Below are positions 26,164 to 37,785 of a DNA stretch of 64,000 nt, piece by piece; the first letter of the stretch is position 1; every line of letters starts with the position of its first letter. The translations under genes and the position numbers were made by a program. This DNA is from Epiperipatus broadwayi (taxonomy: Eukaryota > Onychophora > Udeonychophora > Euonychophora > Peripatidae), in NCBI GenBank assembly GCA_028023455.1, contig JAQFVV010012446.1, forward strand, positions 376,001 through 440,000. The letters are read 5' to 3'. The notes beneath the pieces were generated by a model. That model did not search any database and was not told the origin of the DNA. It was given only the letters and a program-made list of their open reading frames with translations.

Positions 26164-27391
26164 ATTAGCATTATTATTGAATACAATAGCAATAAAATGG
26201 AACATTCATCAGAAGTCACGTACACACATATAATATACTTGATTTACATAAATAATGTGATATTTAATATTAAATGACTTACTAATCAATGGGTGAATTA
26301 CTTTCCAGATGGTGATGAAAAATAACATTGCGTATGTGCATTTCTTATTATGCTATGTACCAAAAATAAGCAGTTTAAATTACAAATACTTGATTGGTTT
26401 GCTTGTGAACTACTGGCAAGGCACAGCTGCACAATACAAAAACTGTTTCACTTAACAATAGTACTACAAATTGTTAAGTCCACCTTGAATAACTAAGTAC
26501 TTCAATAACTATCCTATCATTGCCATATCATTTCTAACGAGCACAAACAACTTCGCCTTCCATGGTGGTAAAATATTTAATAACATCATGAGGGATAGAT
26601 TAATAACAATATGAACAATAGTATTGTGGATTCAAACACCTATATCTTAGGCAAAAATGTATGTGTGAATGCCATCTCACCATATAAGAATACGAAATAC
26701 AAACAATAAAATGATCCTCTCAGGGGACCTAGGTACCTTAACAACATACAAAAGTAATCTTAGAATATAAAGAATATTATCCTCTCATGGAATACGAAAA
26801 CAATATGTGAACAATGGGGATAGTGTATTCATCCTGAAAAGCACAATAAACAAAGCAATATCTCATAAAGTCTAATGCTCAAAGGCATAAATCCTAGACT
26901 AAACGATGGTAAGATAACAAAATGATCACTTATAAACTGAATAGCTTAATATTTCCGCAAAAATTACAGACATTAGGCAATGTCTGAAAGAAACAAGTTT
27001 ATGGTCAGTCAAATGACTATAAATATTGAAAATAGCACAACAAGAATTCTACATTAAATAAGGAATACACATATACGCAATGAACCGAATAAAAATTTAT
27101 AAAGGTAAAGTGGACATAATAGCAAAGTAAATATTAATAAAGAATGATTAATAAATGCTTGGTTATATTAAAAAATAAACCATAAAATATTATATCATAA
27201 TAATTAAGAAATATTGAACTTCTGATAAACATATATTGGCTATATACCTATGGGTAAATGAAACATTAATAAACATTATTTTTAATAAAAAAAAATATGT
27301 AAGAGACAAATATTTCTACTTGAATAAAAGGCCTTATAAAATTTACCTTAAACCAGCAAATATAAATATATATATGTAAATTTTACATCGC
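26164..27391. other. AT-rich stretch, nothing recognised
   Basis: No open frame with a recognisable motif, no tRNA-like head and no inverted repeat of note. Two short, related blocks near 26690-26730 and 26780-26830 (atcctctca..., gaatacgaaa) suggest old local duplication. Confidence 0.45.
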
Positions 27392-27404
27392 AAATGTAAG
27401 AATA

Positions 27405-27678
27405 TCACATGATCACTATCTTATACTAGCACATAATTGTTTATAAACAAAGCAAAACTCTCCATATAGTATTGCCATCCTGTGCCAACCAGAGTAATCA
27501 ATGAATGCCAGAAGGCAAAGCTCCTCACTGATGATGGACACAAGCCAGAAACTAGTCTGGGTATATTGGATGAGAAGGCATTAGATAGGCATTTTATGCA
27601 CAAGCCTTTCTGGCATTCATTGGTTACTCTAGTTGGCACAGGGTGGCAGTACTGTATGGAGAGTTTTGCTTTGTTTAT
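27405..27678 (+). mobile_element. Palindromic hammerhead retroelement, 13-bp TSD
   Basis: A 274-bp insertion with a perfect target-site duplication (aaatgtaagaata) at 27392-27404 and 27679-27691. It starts tcacatgatcactatc and is closely related to 16966-17253. Inverted arms are at 27441-27515 and 27604-27682. The left arm runs straight into the ribozyme because ~15 bp including the outer stem I strand is deleted. The overlapping open frames on both strands (27421-27855 minus, 27482-27805 plus) are products of the palindrome, not genes. Confidence 0.9.
27522..27571 (+). ncRNA. Type I hammerhead ribozyme (copy 3, damaged)
   Basis: Core boxes CTGATGA (27528-27534) and GAAACTAGTC are intact. 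The outer 5' strand of stem I (ATCCAA) is deleted, inner stem I TCCTCA/TGGGTA has a mismatch, and stem II keeps only TGG/CCA. Probably weak or inactive, but clearly the same family. Confidence 0.8.
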
Positions 27679-27842
27679 AAATGTAAGAATACCTACACAT
27701 TCTATAATAAACCTATTAAAAAATAATATCATCATAATAAAGTATCTTGACATATCAAATATAAAAATAATTAAAAAAATATTGTGTATATATATATATA
27801 TGTAATAAATAAAGTTTGATATCTGTATTCGTTTCACAATAT

Positions 27843-28075
27843 ATGTAATATACAAATCAATATATATATCAAAATACAGTACAATTTATATAAATTATAT
27901 TCTTTTAGAAGTACTTTTGACTATACACTTTGTAGTCTTTATCAACTATATAACGTTGAATAATCAACGTTATATAGTTGATTAAGACTACAAAGTGTAT
28001 AGTCGAAAGTACTTCTAAAAGAATATAATTTATATAAATTGTACTGTATTTTGATATATATATTGATTTGTATAT

Positions 28076-28080
<5 letters not shown>
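27843..28080. repeat. Long palindrome, ~118-bp arms, almost no loop
   Basis: The two halves are near-perfect complements around about 27962 (aacgttgaataatcaacgtt). Each arm contains a hairpin GACTA...TAGTC followed by GAAAGTACTTC, resembling a decayed hammerhead: the box before it reads TTGATTA instead of CTGATGA. The same GAAAGTACTTC string lies at the tips of the PLE palindrome at 37.7-38.9 kb. Probably a pair of PLE-type terminal repeats. Confidence 0.85.
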
Positions 28081-28106
<26 letters not shown>

Positions 28107-28137
28107 ACACATTAGATATATATATTGATTTGTTTAT

Positions 28138-28168
<31 letters not shown>

Positions 28169-28172
28169 ACAC
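28064..28172 (+). repeat. 58-bp tandem duplication with TA runs
   Basis: Two adjacent copies of a unit with attgatttgt(a/t)tattata, a TA run and ttaaaaaacacattag. It begins at the right edge of the 27.96-kb palindrome, so the duplication arose at or after that insertion. Confidence 0.9.
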
Positions 28173-30432
28173 ATTAGTTCTTTAGCAGAATTTCTTTCAT
28201 AGTGAACAGCTTGTCGAGGGCGGGATGTCCTTCCTCGGTGAATTATCCATAGAACAAAGCATCTGTACTAAGCAAAGACATTTACTTTCAAAGAAAATTA
28301 AAGCAAATATAACTTTCCAAAAGTAAGCATAAATGATAAAACATTAACAAAGTTTTTATTCTAAACGAATAAAAATTTTGGATCTGTTTTTGAAGAAATT
28401 GCTTAATCATAAGCTAGCTTGTTTAAAAATTTTAATTTAAGAGCATGTAATAATAATAAAGCACATTGTCTATTAAATTTTGGCATCCATGGTTCAATTG
28501 AAAACAATCAATATTTTCCTTTTCTGTCTCTTTGAAAAGCACATTTAAAAGCAAGTTTTAATTTTGCTAAGAATTCACATTAAAATGTAATTTTTGGTAA
28601 TTTTTTAAAATTACAAGTATGTGTAACAGTTTGCAATTTAACAATGCATTTATCAAATGTCCATTATTGTTATATCTGTAAACTATATTTCCTTCATAAA
28701 GTCTTTACATTGGTTTCCTTAGTTCAAATATATTCAAAGTATTTTCAAACTGAAATGCTGAGAAAAACAAAGACCTTAAAGATTCTCCTGCTTTTTTTTT
28801 TAAATTTCCTTAGTTCAATTAAAATATGGAGAGAGCAAATCACAATTTGGAGAGTTCTTTTGTAGTAACAGGTTATTTGATAATTGTAAATTTCCTATTG
28901 AGTCAGAATTTTAAAAATATATTGAAGTTAGCATAAATTCAGCATTTTAAAATATTAATAGCAGGTAACAATTAATTAATATAGCTGTCTATCTTTAAAT
29001 TAAAGTTTAACTGTCTTTTTTTAACATTTTTGTTTCTTCTTCCTAAAGATGAAACATAATAGCATGAAGTAAATTAGTGCAATATCCAGCATGACTTTAT
29101 AAATTAATATCAAAGATATCACCTGGTTTCCTTTATAATTTACTTTAAAGCATAAGTGACAAATTTCAATTATTGTAAACATGTTATTCTTCTGAAGCAT
29201 GATATTAATAATGTAGAGAGTTCAAATTGAATTCAGTAATAAAAATAAGAATACTTTATTGAATTGGTTTAATACTGCATTGTAGATTAACAAAATATAA
29301 AAATTTTAATAAAATAAACATTTAGATATGAAAATAAAAATAATTAAAGAATATTATTAATGTTCTTTAAGATTGCAGTGCACAGCAGTAGTCAGTCAGG
29401 AGATGATGAAAATGAAGAAGCTGACCTTGCAAACTGACAATCATATACCCCCCCCCCCTTGGCAGGTGTCAAACATTAATATCCTCCATGAAAAATAATG
29501 ATCTCTGTTAATTAAAAAAAAAAGTCAATTACGATAAGGAAGTAATTAATAAAATTGTGTAACTTTGTCCTATTTCTTCTAAAAGAATGCAGATGACTTA
29601 ATGGCTAAGTTAAAGATAAAGTCAATTTAATTGTCTTTTACTAAGTAACAAAATTAATAAAAATAATAAGATAATAAATTGTATGTTATTCTTTTAAAAC
29701 AAAATATTATCACTTCTTCCACTTAAGTTTATCAGAACTACTTATTTTAAAAATTTTACTCTCTATTTACTAAGTATAACAAAATATTTATTTTAAATGT
29801 TTTTAATGATTAAAATTAAATATCTTGGCAATTAAAACTAAGAAATCAAAGATGCAATCAAAGATTCATACATACACATGAATTTCTCTCTCACACACAT
29901 GTACACAGGAAATTACATTTCTTTAAATTAAATCTGTCTTAATAATTGGTTTATATTTCTTTAAGCATTTTAATATTATTTAATTAAATCAATAAGCTCA
30001 ATTTAGAGATATACTTTTAAAACTTGCTAAATAAAAAGTTAATCTTGATGATTAACAAATCTGAATACCATGGAACAATTGCATTTTAATACTAATAAAC
30101 TATCTGTTAACATTTTTAAACTTTAACTACAAGATTAGCTTGGTTTTAGCTCTCTTTTTTTCTAAAGTTTCCATAAATTAATAAGTAATTACTAATCTAA
30201 GTTTATATCTTTTAAATATTAAAATTATATCTTTATGACAGCTTTTAGATTTATTAAATATTATCCATTTTATAATAATTAAAAAAGCAAGTCATATATA
30301 ACATGACATTACTTTTAACAACCTTGTAGTTACAAAAATGCACACAGAGAGCGTACCAATAGCTCAAACAAGCTTTTAATTAATAAGTGCGGTATGAGAA
30401 AATATTTAAAATCTCTACCCAGAACACTCTCA
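28173..30432. other. AT-rich stretch, nothing recognised
   Basis: Very A/T-rich with no coding signal; the frame at 28644-28865 has no recognisable motif. It contains an unbroken C-run near 29449-29458. Confidence 0.5.
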
Positions 30433-30474
30433 TCTCCAGACCAACTGGTTTTGAGCTTATGGCTCACGTCAGTG
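30433..30474 (-). ncRNA. Decayed hammerhead ribozyme (copy 7)
   Basis: On the minus strand: CTGACGT in place of CTGACGA, stem II GAGC/GCTC with the family loop CATAA, AAAA in place of GAAA, a 4-bp stem III ACCA-GT-TGGT and then C17. Two essential residues (A9 and G12) are changed and inner stem I pairs poorly, so it should be dead. The loop and overall order link it to the other copies; stem III is longer. Confidence 0.55.
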
Positions 30475-30682
30475 CATCCATTTTATACTCATAATGGACT
30501 AAATAAGTAAAACTATTAGTTTATAACAGTTAGAGAACATAATTTATACAAGGTAAAGTTATTTTCTTCTTTCTCTATTATTTTTAATTTTTATAGAATA
30601 CAGGAGCTTAATTCTTAAGTTAAAGCACTCAAGAAAGACAATGTGCAAAAGCAAGGGTCAAAATATATATATATATATATAT

Positions 30683-32917
30683 TGAAACAGACACCCTGTT
30701 TCACATATATGTTTAAAAGATTCCCCCCCCCTCAAATAAAAAAGACTAATAATATTTAAAGTCAGACTAGCAATAACTTTTAAAAAAGACTAATAATACT
30801 AAATATTTTAAAGAAAAATAAGAAATAATAAAATTTGACCACAATTAAAAATAATGATTTGGTCAAATTAAAAGATTCAAACTTTTTAAAATGAAAAAAA
30901 AAGAAAAGCAAATACATTTATATTTGCAATTAAAGAAAGTATAAATTGTTCTTTATTAAAATTAATAAATTCAAGTTAAAAGTCAATTAAATAAAGAAAA
31001 TCTTCAAACATTAAAACTCAGATTCAAGAAAACTTTTAAGGTATAATAAGGTGTCAAATTACTGCTGTAGGCAAGAAAAATTAAGATTCGAAAACATATA
31101 GTCACTAATTAAAAGTTTATTCCCACAAAAAAACTGTCCAATGATCTAGGGGAATAAAAAATGCAGACAAGAATGAAGGCCACTACCATTGATGGGAGAA
31201 AAAAGATATGTAAGGCGAATCTGTTTTCAAATAGAGAAAAAAATATAAATAGTCTGCAAAATCATTAGAAGTAATTAATTGATTCAGAGACAAGATTTAG
31301 CTACAAGACTACTAAAAAGGTGATTTAATGGAACCATCAAACAGCCTAATGAAAAATCATTTTAATATGACAGACAGCTAAACTCTCACTCTCTCTCTCC
31401 ATCTGCAAAACATGTGAAATTCCAAGCCTTGCCTAGAAGTTTTAACCATTCATCTTCAAGACATCCCCAGTTATAAAGAAATGCAGTAATAAATGAAGAC
31501 ATGAATTTAGAGGTAAGCAATTAGAAATGAGTCAATTACAATAAAATATGAATTAAACATTATAACTATTAATTTTTATAAAACAAAAAAGAGAAAATTT
31601 TAAATTATTAGTCTTAAGAAAAGTTTTTGCAATCAGTTATTAATTTTAGTCAAAAGTTGATGATAGCTTTACAAGCAGTTGTCCCAGGTTAGCAGGTTCA
31701 TGTCCCAAATGATGCTATGACACATGGAAAAAAAAGTTGATAATAGTTTTGTCTATCTTTATTTAACAATGAAAACAAGAAATGAAAATTGTTATTACTT
31801 AATTATAAACACTCACGCACATATATGTGTTATATATTTCATTAGTTAAAAATCAATTATTTCATAAAATTTAAGATATGTTCAAATAATAGAAATACTT
31901 CTAATAATAATTGTAATAATTATTTCAAATGAATGAGCTAAATGGAAATGTCAATTACAAAAATCAAAGATATGATAAAAATAATAAAATGCTATACGAA
32001 TCATAAATGCTTATGTGCATGTTATCTATAGCTTAATAAAATAATAAAATGTATATGCATAAATAGACATCTATACTGGATTGGATTATCAATGTTTCAC
32101 ATACCTGGAATCATAATTGTAAAACTGATATTATCTGTACATCTATTCAAAATGTTTCTACAGACCCAGAATAAATGATCACAAATATTTATGTATTAAT
32201 ATAATATATATACCTACCTGAAATGCTTTTACAAACTCAGAATAATAATTGCAATACATATATTATCTGTACATTTGCATATTAAGTGTATACATATATC
32301 TATCTGACATGCTTTTATCAACATCAGAACCAAATTATGAACACATATATTATCTGCATCCCTACTTGAAATGCTTCTATCAGCATCAAAATGTGATTAT
32401 CAATACTTGTATATTAATTGTATACATATATCTATATGAAATGTGTCTTTAGACTTCTTCTCATCATGTGAACTCAAAAATGGGTTTTTGTTCAGATACC
32501 CTACCTGAAATATTTCTATACTTCTTCTCATTACATGAACTATATTAGAAGGGCTTGCTAATAAATTGGTATTAAGTAAAATTATTGTTACTTAAAATTA
32601 ATGTAATTGTTCAACTCAATTTTGCATCACTAGTCATTCATTGCATCTTGCTCACAAAAATCTCATGTTTCCTGAGCTATATAAGACATAACCAGATGAT
32701 GGTAAGTAAGGTTGTAGTGAGATGGAACTCTAGTAGTACCATTTTGGAAACCAAACACATAATTTCTAGATGCTTCCAGTCTCTATGGTGCTACATCCTC
32801 TGATAAGCAGTTAATATTGTTGTAGGTGGTGTATGCCAATCGATACTTGCTTCCTGCAATATGCTCATCAGGAAATAAAACCAACAAAGAATGGGATTGG
32901 GCATGCATCTGATTACA
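30683..32917 (+). repeat. 5' LTR (2235 bp)
   Basis: Colinear with 35378-37569. Differences are scattered substitutions, small indels, and a SINE at 31667 present only here. A C-run (about 30721-30731) occurs in both LTRs. Open frames such as 32249-32452 and 32585-32803 recur in the other LTR only because the DNA is repeated. Confidence 0.92.
31667..31731 (+). mobile_element. 5'-truncated SINE inside the 5' LTR, 15-bp TSD
   Basis: Starts within the anticodon arm (ctttacaagcagttgtccca) and ends in the family tail gatgctatgacacatgg plus A-run. The target-site duplication aaaagttgatgatag / aaaagttgataatag is at 31652-31666 and 31732-31746. The same point in the 3' LTR (near 36345) is uninterrupted, so the SINE landed after LTR element insertion. 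Confidence 0.9.
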
Positions 32918-33229
32918 TTTGTCACCCTAATCATGAAGCCTGATCTAGCTATTCTACCCATAGGCATAAAAAGTTAGAAGAAATGGAAAAGGCAAAAGCA
33001 AATTATGATTCTGTTAGTGTGAGCAGTGCACATGGTGCAGTGATTGAAATGGACAAAAATTGGAGGAAATAAAGAAAAAAGTGCACAAAGATGAATGGCA
33101 TAAATGGTGTAATAGGCATAACAAAGACTTTGAGCTAAATCCGGGAGTGTATGGAGAGAGCCGCATAATAAAAGTATCAAATAGTAAAAATATTAGAAAA
33201 TACAAATAGATGATAACCAGAGCAAAAAA

Positions 33230-33860
33230 GAAAATGATTAATATAGAAGCTGAGAACATTCTTCCTGAGAAAGAACAAAGACAAGAAGATAAAGAACTAA
33301 AAGAACAGGATAAGCAACAAGCTCTGAAAAGAGATGGAGCATCAATGATAAGCCAGCTATTAAAAATTATGAATGAGCAAAGAGAAGAAGAGTGTTAACA
33401 AAGAGAAGAAGATAATAGAAAATGAAATGAACAAAGAGAAAAAGAGCATAAACAAAGAGAAGACCATAAACAAAGAGAAAAGAATAGAAAACAAAATGAA
33501 CAAAGAGAAGAAAAGCATAAACAAAGAGAAGAAAACCATAAACAAAGAGAAGAAGAGAAATAGAAAACAAGATGAACAAAGAGAAGAAGATAAAAACAAA
33601 TAATAGGAAGCAAATAAAACTTTAAGTAAAAGAATAGAAAAAAAACAAATTAAAGAAGCAAGTGAAAGCCAGAATGAAAAGATCAGTAAGATAAAAGAAA
33701 TGACAGATAGAATATTAAAAATTAAGGAGGAAGTTATGGATGAAGTAAAAGAGTGATTAGTTGAGCAAGAAGTCAAGATGATCCAAATGTGTAAAGCCAG
33801 AGATATGAAAATAATAAAACTAAAAATCCATGCCAGGCAGGTGGACAGATCGATCACTCA
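33230..33860 (+). pseudogene. Gag-leader region with Glu/Lys/Arg-rich repeats (degraded)
   Basis: Low-complexity coding relic of short tandem repeats (aacaaagagaagaa-type, translating as KQREE/EQREE-like units) between 33370 and 33600, followed by a Lys/Glu-rich stretch. Several frames stay open only because the repeat lacks stops. It probably was a charged, coiled-coil N-terminal part of gag, now broken by stops and frameshifts. The opposite-strand Leu/Phe/Ser frame is its shadow. Confidence 0.5.
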
Positions 33861-33956
33861 AATGGATGAGATAAAAATAAAAAGTAGCAGTGCATTGCCA
33901 ATAAAAGAAAGGACAGTAACAGTCCCCAAAAAAGTCTACTCCTGGTAGACAAACAT

Positions 33957-34436
33957 ATGCCAGGAATTGTAAATAAATTCCTAAAAATAAGAGCATTTAC
34001 AGGAGGCTCCAATGAAGCACTTACTGAATATATAAAAAGTTTGGATTGGTACTTTAACATCAATGCTATGTCAGAGAAAGCAAAGATAGCAATAGCCTGT
34101 AGCTATCTTCAGGATGTGGCACAGGCATGGTGGGTCTCCCTATTCAGCCAACCTACAAATTTTCAGGATTTCAAAACAGCACTAACAAGCTGTTGCTGGA
34201 GTAATGATTGTCAGGAGGACATTAACTACAAGGTGTCCCAGGAAAAGTATCCACCTGGAGAACCTTACACATCCTTCTTTTGAAAACAGGTGGCCAAGTT
34301 AAGGGCCTTGACATCTGACCCTCTATCAGAACTCCAGATCATTTGTTTAATCCACCACAGCATCCCAGGTTATATAAAGCAGATGCTGATTGGAACATAT
34401 TGTCGATCCATTGAACATGTGTCTGAATTGTTGTGA
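33957..34436 (+). pseudogene. gag: Gag capsid domain (Ty3/gypsy-like), broken
   Basis: Structural protein of the LTR element; it would assemble particles in the cytoplasm. From 33957 one frame reads RAFTGGSNEALTEYIKSLDW, later AWWVSLFSQPTNFQDF, then YKVSQEKYPPGEPYTSFF: the spacing of W, F and Y residues is that of the Retrotrans_gag domain. A TGA at 34281 interrupts it, and the same frame continues with about 50 residues (LRALTSDPLSELQII...) to a stop at 34434. No CCHC zinc knuckle follows; the next 170 bp are basic and Pro/Lys-rich in a different frame. The upstream Lys/Glu-rich stretch lies in other frames. I infer a once-functional gag now dead. Confidence 0.75.
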
Positions 34437-35377
34437 TAACTGCAGTACATCAACAAACAAAGAAGGAGGTTTCAAAATGATGACTAAACCACCATATAAA
34501 AGGAATGATGGACCAAAAGTTGGAGCCATCAAGTATAAAAGAAAAATGCCTCCTCAAACTTACAAAGAGAAAGAGAAGAAACTGTACAGGAGATATGCAT
34601 AGTCCATCTCAGACCTGGGTAATAACAAACAAATAGCAACAATGAACTACAAAGACAACATGAATCCAGAGAAGCAAGTCATCATAATGATATCTGGCCT
34701 GATAATTGATCCAAAAGTGCACCACCATATAACTGATCATGATCCTCAGTCTCCCAAGCCAGGATGGAGCTATAATTCTGAGCAGTAAAACAAAAGCAGC
34801 TGATGGAAGAAAGTAGTGAGTAAGATGAAGTGCTTGAGCTTGTGTTTTTCAGGTTGAGATGCATGGATGATCAAGCAGATGGCCTGGATGCATTGTGTTC
34901 ATGATGCTCCAAAGTAGATGCTTGGCGCTGTCCAGACCCAGATAACTGAGCTTCTAAAATAGTCCAGCAATGTATATTGGCCTCATGAATAGGCCATGGT
35001 CTCATATATAGACCTCATGTATAAGCCCCTAAGACTCACAGGAGATGAGCAGGGTCGGCCTAGTGCCTGAAATTTTTTTCTTCTCTAGATACTCCTCATG
35101 GATGATCCCTCTAGGTACATAGAGGAGCAGTGCTTAACAATGAAGTATTTTCTCATGACATCATGGGGTATTGTGTACAGGTAGTCCATGCTTAGGCATC
35201 TGCTTATCATGACATTGGAGGGTGCAACTCACATATCCACTTTTCCCATCTCAGCTTACCAATTTCATCAGCATATCTTCAAACCCAAGTAGAAGCAAAA
35301 ATAAAATAAATAGTAGGTTATATTTTGTGAAATGAATTATTTCCAGGCAATTTCATCTCAAAAACTTGGTGGGGTAA
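34437..35377 (+). other. Internal region 3' of gag, no pol
   Basis: About 0.94 kb between the gag relic and the 3' LTR. No RT (YxDD), protease, RNase H or integrase motif was found in the frames I read. The short open frame 34390-34602 is Lys/Pro-rich and may be the basic tail of gag. It ends in a purine-rich stretch before the LTR. Confidence 0.55.
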
Positions 35378-36434
35378 TGAAACAGACACACTGTTTCACA
35401 TATATTTTTAAAAGACCCCCCCCTCAAATAAAAAAGACTAATAATATTTAAAGTCAGACTAGCAATAGTTTAAAAAAAAGACTAATTATGCTAAATATTT
35501 TAAAGAAAAGAAAAAAATAATGAAATTTGACCACAATTAAAAATAATGATTGTCAAATTAAAAGCAAATTAAACTTTTTAAAATGAAAAAAAAGAAAAAA
35601 AATACATTTATATTTGAAATTAAAGAATGTATAAATCTTTTTTATTAAAATTAATAAATTCAAGTTAAAAATCAATTAAATAAAAAAAATCTTCAAACAT
35701 TAAAACTCAGATTGAAGAAAACTCTAAGTTATAATAATGAAAGGTATCAAGTCACTGCTGCAGGCAAAAAAAAAAAGATTTGAAAACACATAGTCACTAA
35801 TTAAAAGTCTATTCCCACCAAAGATAACCTGGCAATGATCTAGGGGATTAAAAACATGGACAAGGATGAAAACCACTACCACCATTGGGAGAAAAAGGAC
35901 ATGTAAAGTGAATTCACTTTGACAGAAACAAAAAATGTAAATAGGCTGCAAAATCATTAGAAATAATTAATTGATTCAGAGATACAAGATTTAGCTACAA
36001 GACTACTAAAAAGGTGATTTAATGGAACCATCAAACAGCTTAATGAAAAACATTTTACTATGACAGTTGGCTAGACCCTGGTTCTCTCTCTCCATCTGCA
36101 AAACAGTGAACTCCAAGCCTTGCCTAGAAGTTTTAACCGTTCAGCTTCAAGACACCTCCAGTTATATAGAAATGCACAAATAAATGAAGACAAGAATTTA
36201 GAGGTAAGCAATTATAAATGAGACAATTACAATAAAATATGAATTAAAATTATAACTATTAATTTTTATAAAACAAAAGAGAGAAAATTTTAAATTATTA
36301 GTCTTCAGAAAAGTTTTTACAATCAATTGTTAACTTCAGTTAAAAGTTGATGATAGATTATTTTTATCTTTATTTAAAAATAAAAACAAGAAATAAAAAT
36401 CATTATTTCTTAATTATAAACACTCACACATATC

Positions 36435-36468
<34 letters not shown>

Positions 36469-37569
36469 TTTATATTTTATTAGTTAAACCAATTATTTCA
36501 TAAAATTTAAGATATGTTCAAATAATAGAAATACTTCTAATAATAATTGTAATAATTATTTCAAATGAATGAGCTAAATGGAAATGTCAATTAGAAAAAT
36601 CAAAGATATGATAAAAATAATAAAATGCTATACGAATCATAAATGCTTATGTGCATGTTATTTATAGCTTAATAAAATAATAAAACATATGTATAAATAG
36701 ACATCTATACTGGATTGGATTATCAATGTTTCACATACCTGGAATCATAATTGTAAGACTGATATTATCTGTACATCTATTCAAAATGTTTCTACAGACC
36801 CAGAATAAATGATCACAAATATTTATGTATTAATATAATATATATACCTACCTGAAATGCTTTTACAAACTCAGAATAATAATTGCAATACATATATTAT
36901 CTGTACATTTGCATATTAATTGTATACATATATCTATCTGACATGCTTTTATCAACATCATAACATAATTATGAACACATATATTATCTGCATCCCTACT
37001 TGAAATGCTTCTATCAGCATCAAAATGTGATTATCAATACTTGTATATTAATTGTATACATATATCTACCTGAAATGTGTCTTTAGACTTCTTCTCATCA
37101 TGTGAACTCAAAAATGGGTTTTTGTTCAGATAACCTACCTGAAATATTTCTATACTTCTTCTCATTACATGAACTATATTAGAAGGGCTTGCTAATAAAT
37201 TGGTATTAAATAAAATTATTGTTACTTAAAATTAATGTAATTGTTCAACTCTATTTTGCATCACTAGTCATTCATTGCATCTTGCTCACAAGAATCTCAT
37301 GCCTCCTGAGCTATGTTCCACATAACCAGATGATGGTAAGTAAGGTTGTAGTGAGATGGAACTCTAGTGGTGCTGTTTGGGAAACCAAACCCATAAATTT
37401 CTAGATGTTTCCAGTCTCTATGATGCTACATCCACTGATGAGCAGTTAATTTTGTTGTAGGTGGAGTAACGTCTGCATTGGGGAATGCCAATTGATAGTT
37501 CCTTCCTGCAATATGCTCATCAGGAAATAAAACCAATGACAAGTGGAGTTGGGCATGCATCTGGCTACA
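35378..37569 (+). repeat. 3' LTR (2192 bp)
   Basis: Partner of 30683-32917 with the same TG...CA ends. It contains its own TA/TG microsatellite at about 36437-36467, longer than in the 5' LTR. Followed directly by a TA/TG run that also borders the PLE palindrome. Confidence 0.92.

Positions 37570-37606
<37 letters not shown>
37570..37606. repeat. (TA)n(TG)n microsatellite between two elements
   Basis: The run joins the 3' end of the LTR element to the flank of the PLE palindrome. Microsatellite DNA of this kind borders several elements here (30661-30682, 38870-38884, 41694-41770, 58697-58718). Confidence 0.95.
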
Positions 37607-37607
<1 letters not shown>

Positions 37608-37709
37608 AAAATAAATAAAATATCTGTTAATTAAAAACAATATTGTAATTATAATTGAAATAATATATTTAACGGTTTACAAACAAATACAAACAATCCT
37701 TAAATCAAC

Positions 37710-37749
37710 AGAAGTACTTTCGGTTACTTTCTAACCTGCCTCAACTGCC
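37710..37749 (-). ncRNA. Hammerhead-like motif in PLE tip, left (degenerate)
   Basis: On the minus strand: TTGAGGC in the place of CUGANGA, a perfect stem GGTTA/TAACC with loop GAAAG, then GAAA and the palindrome AAGTACTT followed by C. Order and spacing fit a minimal hammerhead with palindromic stem III, but C3 and A9 are changed. Probably inactive; the call is tentative. Confidence 0.35.
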
Positions 37750-37785
37750 ATTAAATTCAAAAACCAAAAGCGGAAGCAAACGTCA

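Larger units (their letters stand above)
30683..37569 (+). mobile_element. Non-autonomous LTR retrotransposon, 6.9 kb, gag only
   Basis: Two direct repeats of 2235 and 2192 bp, each starting tgaaacagacac and ending in ...tgattaca / ...tggctaca (TG...CA), bound an internal 2.46 kb region. The element sits in a TA microsatellite: atatat runs on both sides, so the target duplication is within the TA run and its length cannot be fixed. A purine-rich stretch (cttggtggggtaa) lies just before the 3' LTR. The interior has a degraded gag but no visible reverse transcriptase, RNase H or integrase, so it would need enzymes in trans. Gag looks Ty3/gypsy-like; the class is inferred. Confidence 0.9.

Noticed and set aside
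27421-27855. 144-aa minus and 107-aa plus open frames sharing peptide segments
   Set aside because: Both arise from the palindromic hammerhead element; the shared peptide (GTGWQY-type) is produced by inverted arms.
32249-32803. Open frames duplicated at 37219
   Set aside because: They lie in the two LTRs and repeat for that reason.
32918-32940. Primer-binding site directly after the 5' LTR
   Set aside because: Sequence does not start with TGG and I could not match it to a tRNA 3' end from inspection.
33360-33857. 165-aa minus-strand Phe/Leu/Ser-rich open frame
   Set aside because: Antisense shadow of the Glu/Lys/Arg-rich gag-leader repeats; its length comes from the lack of stops in the repeat.
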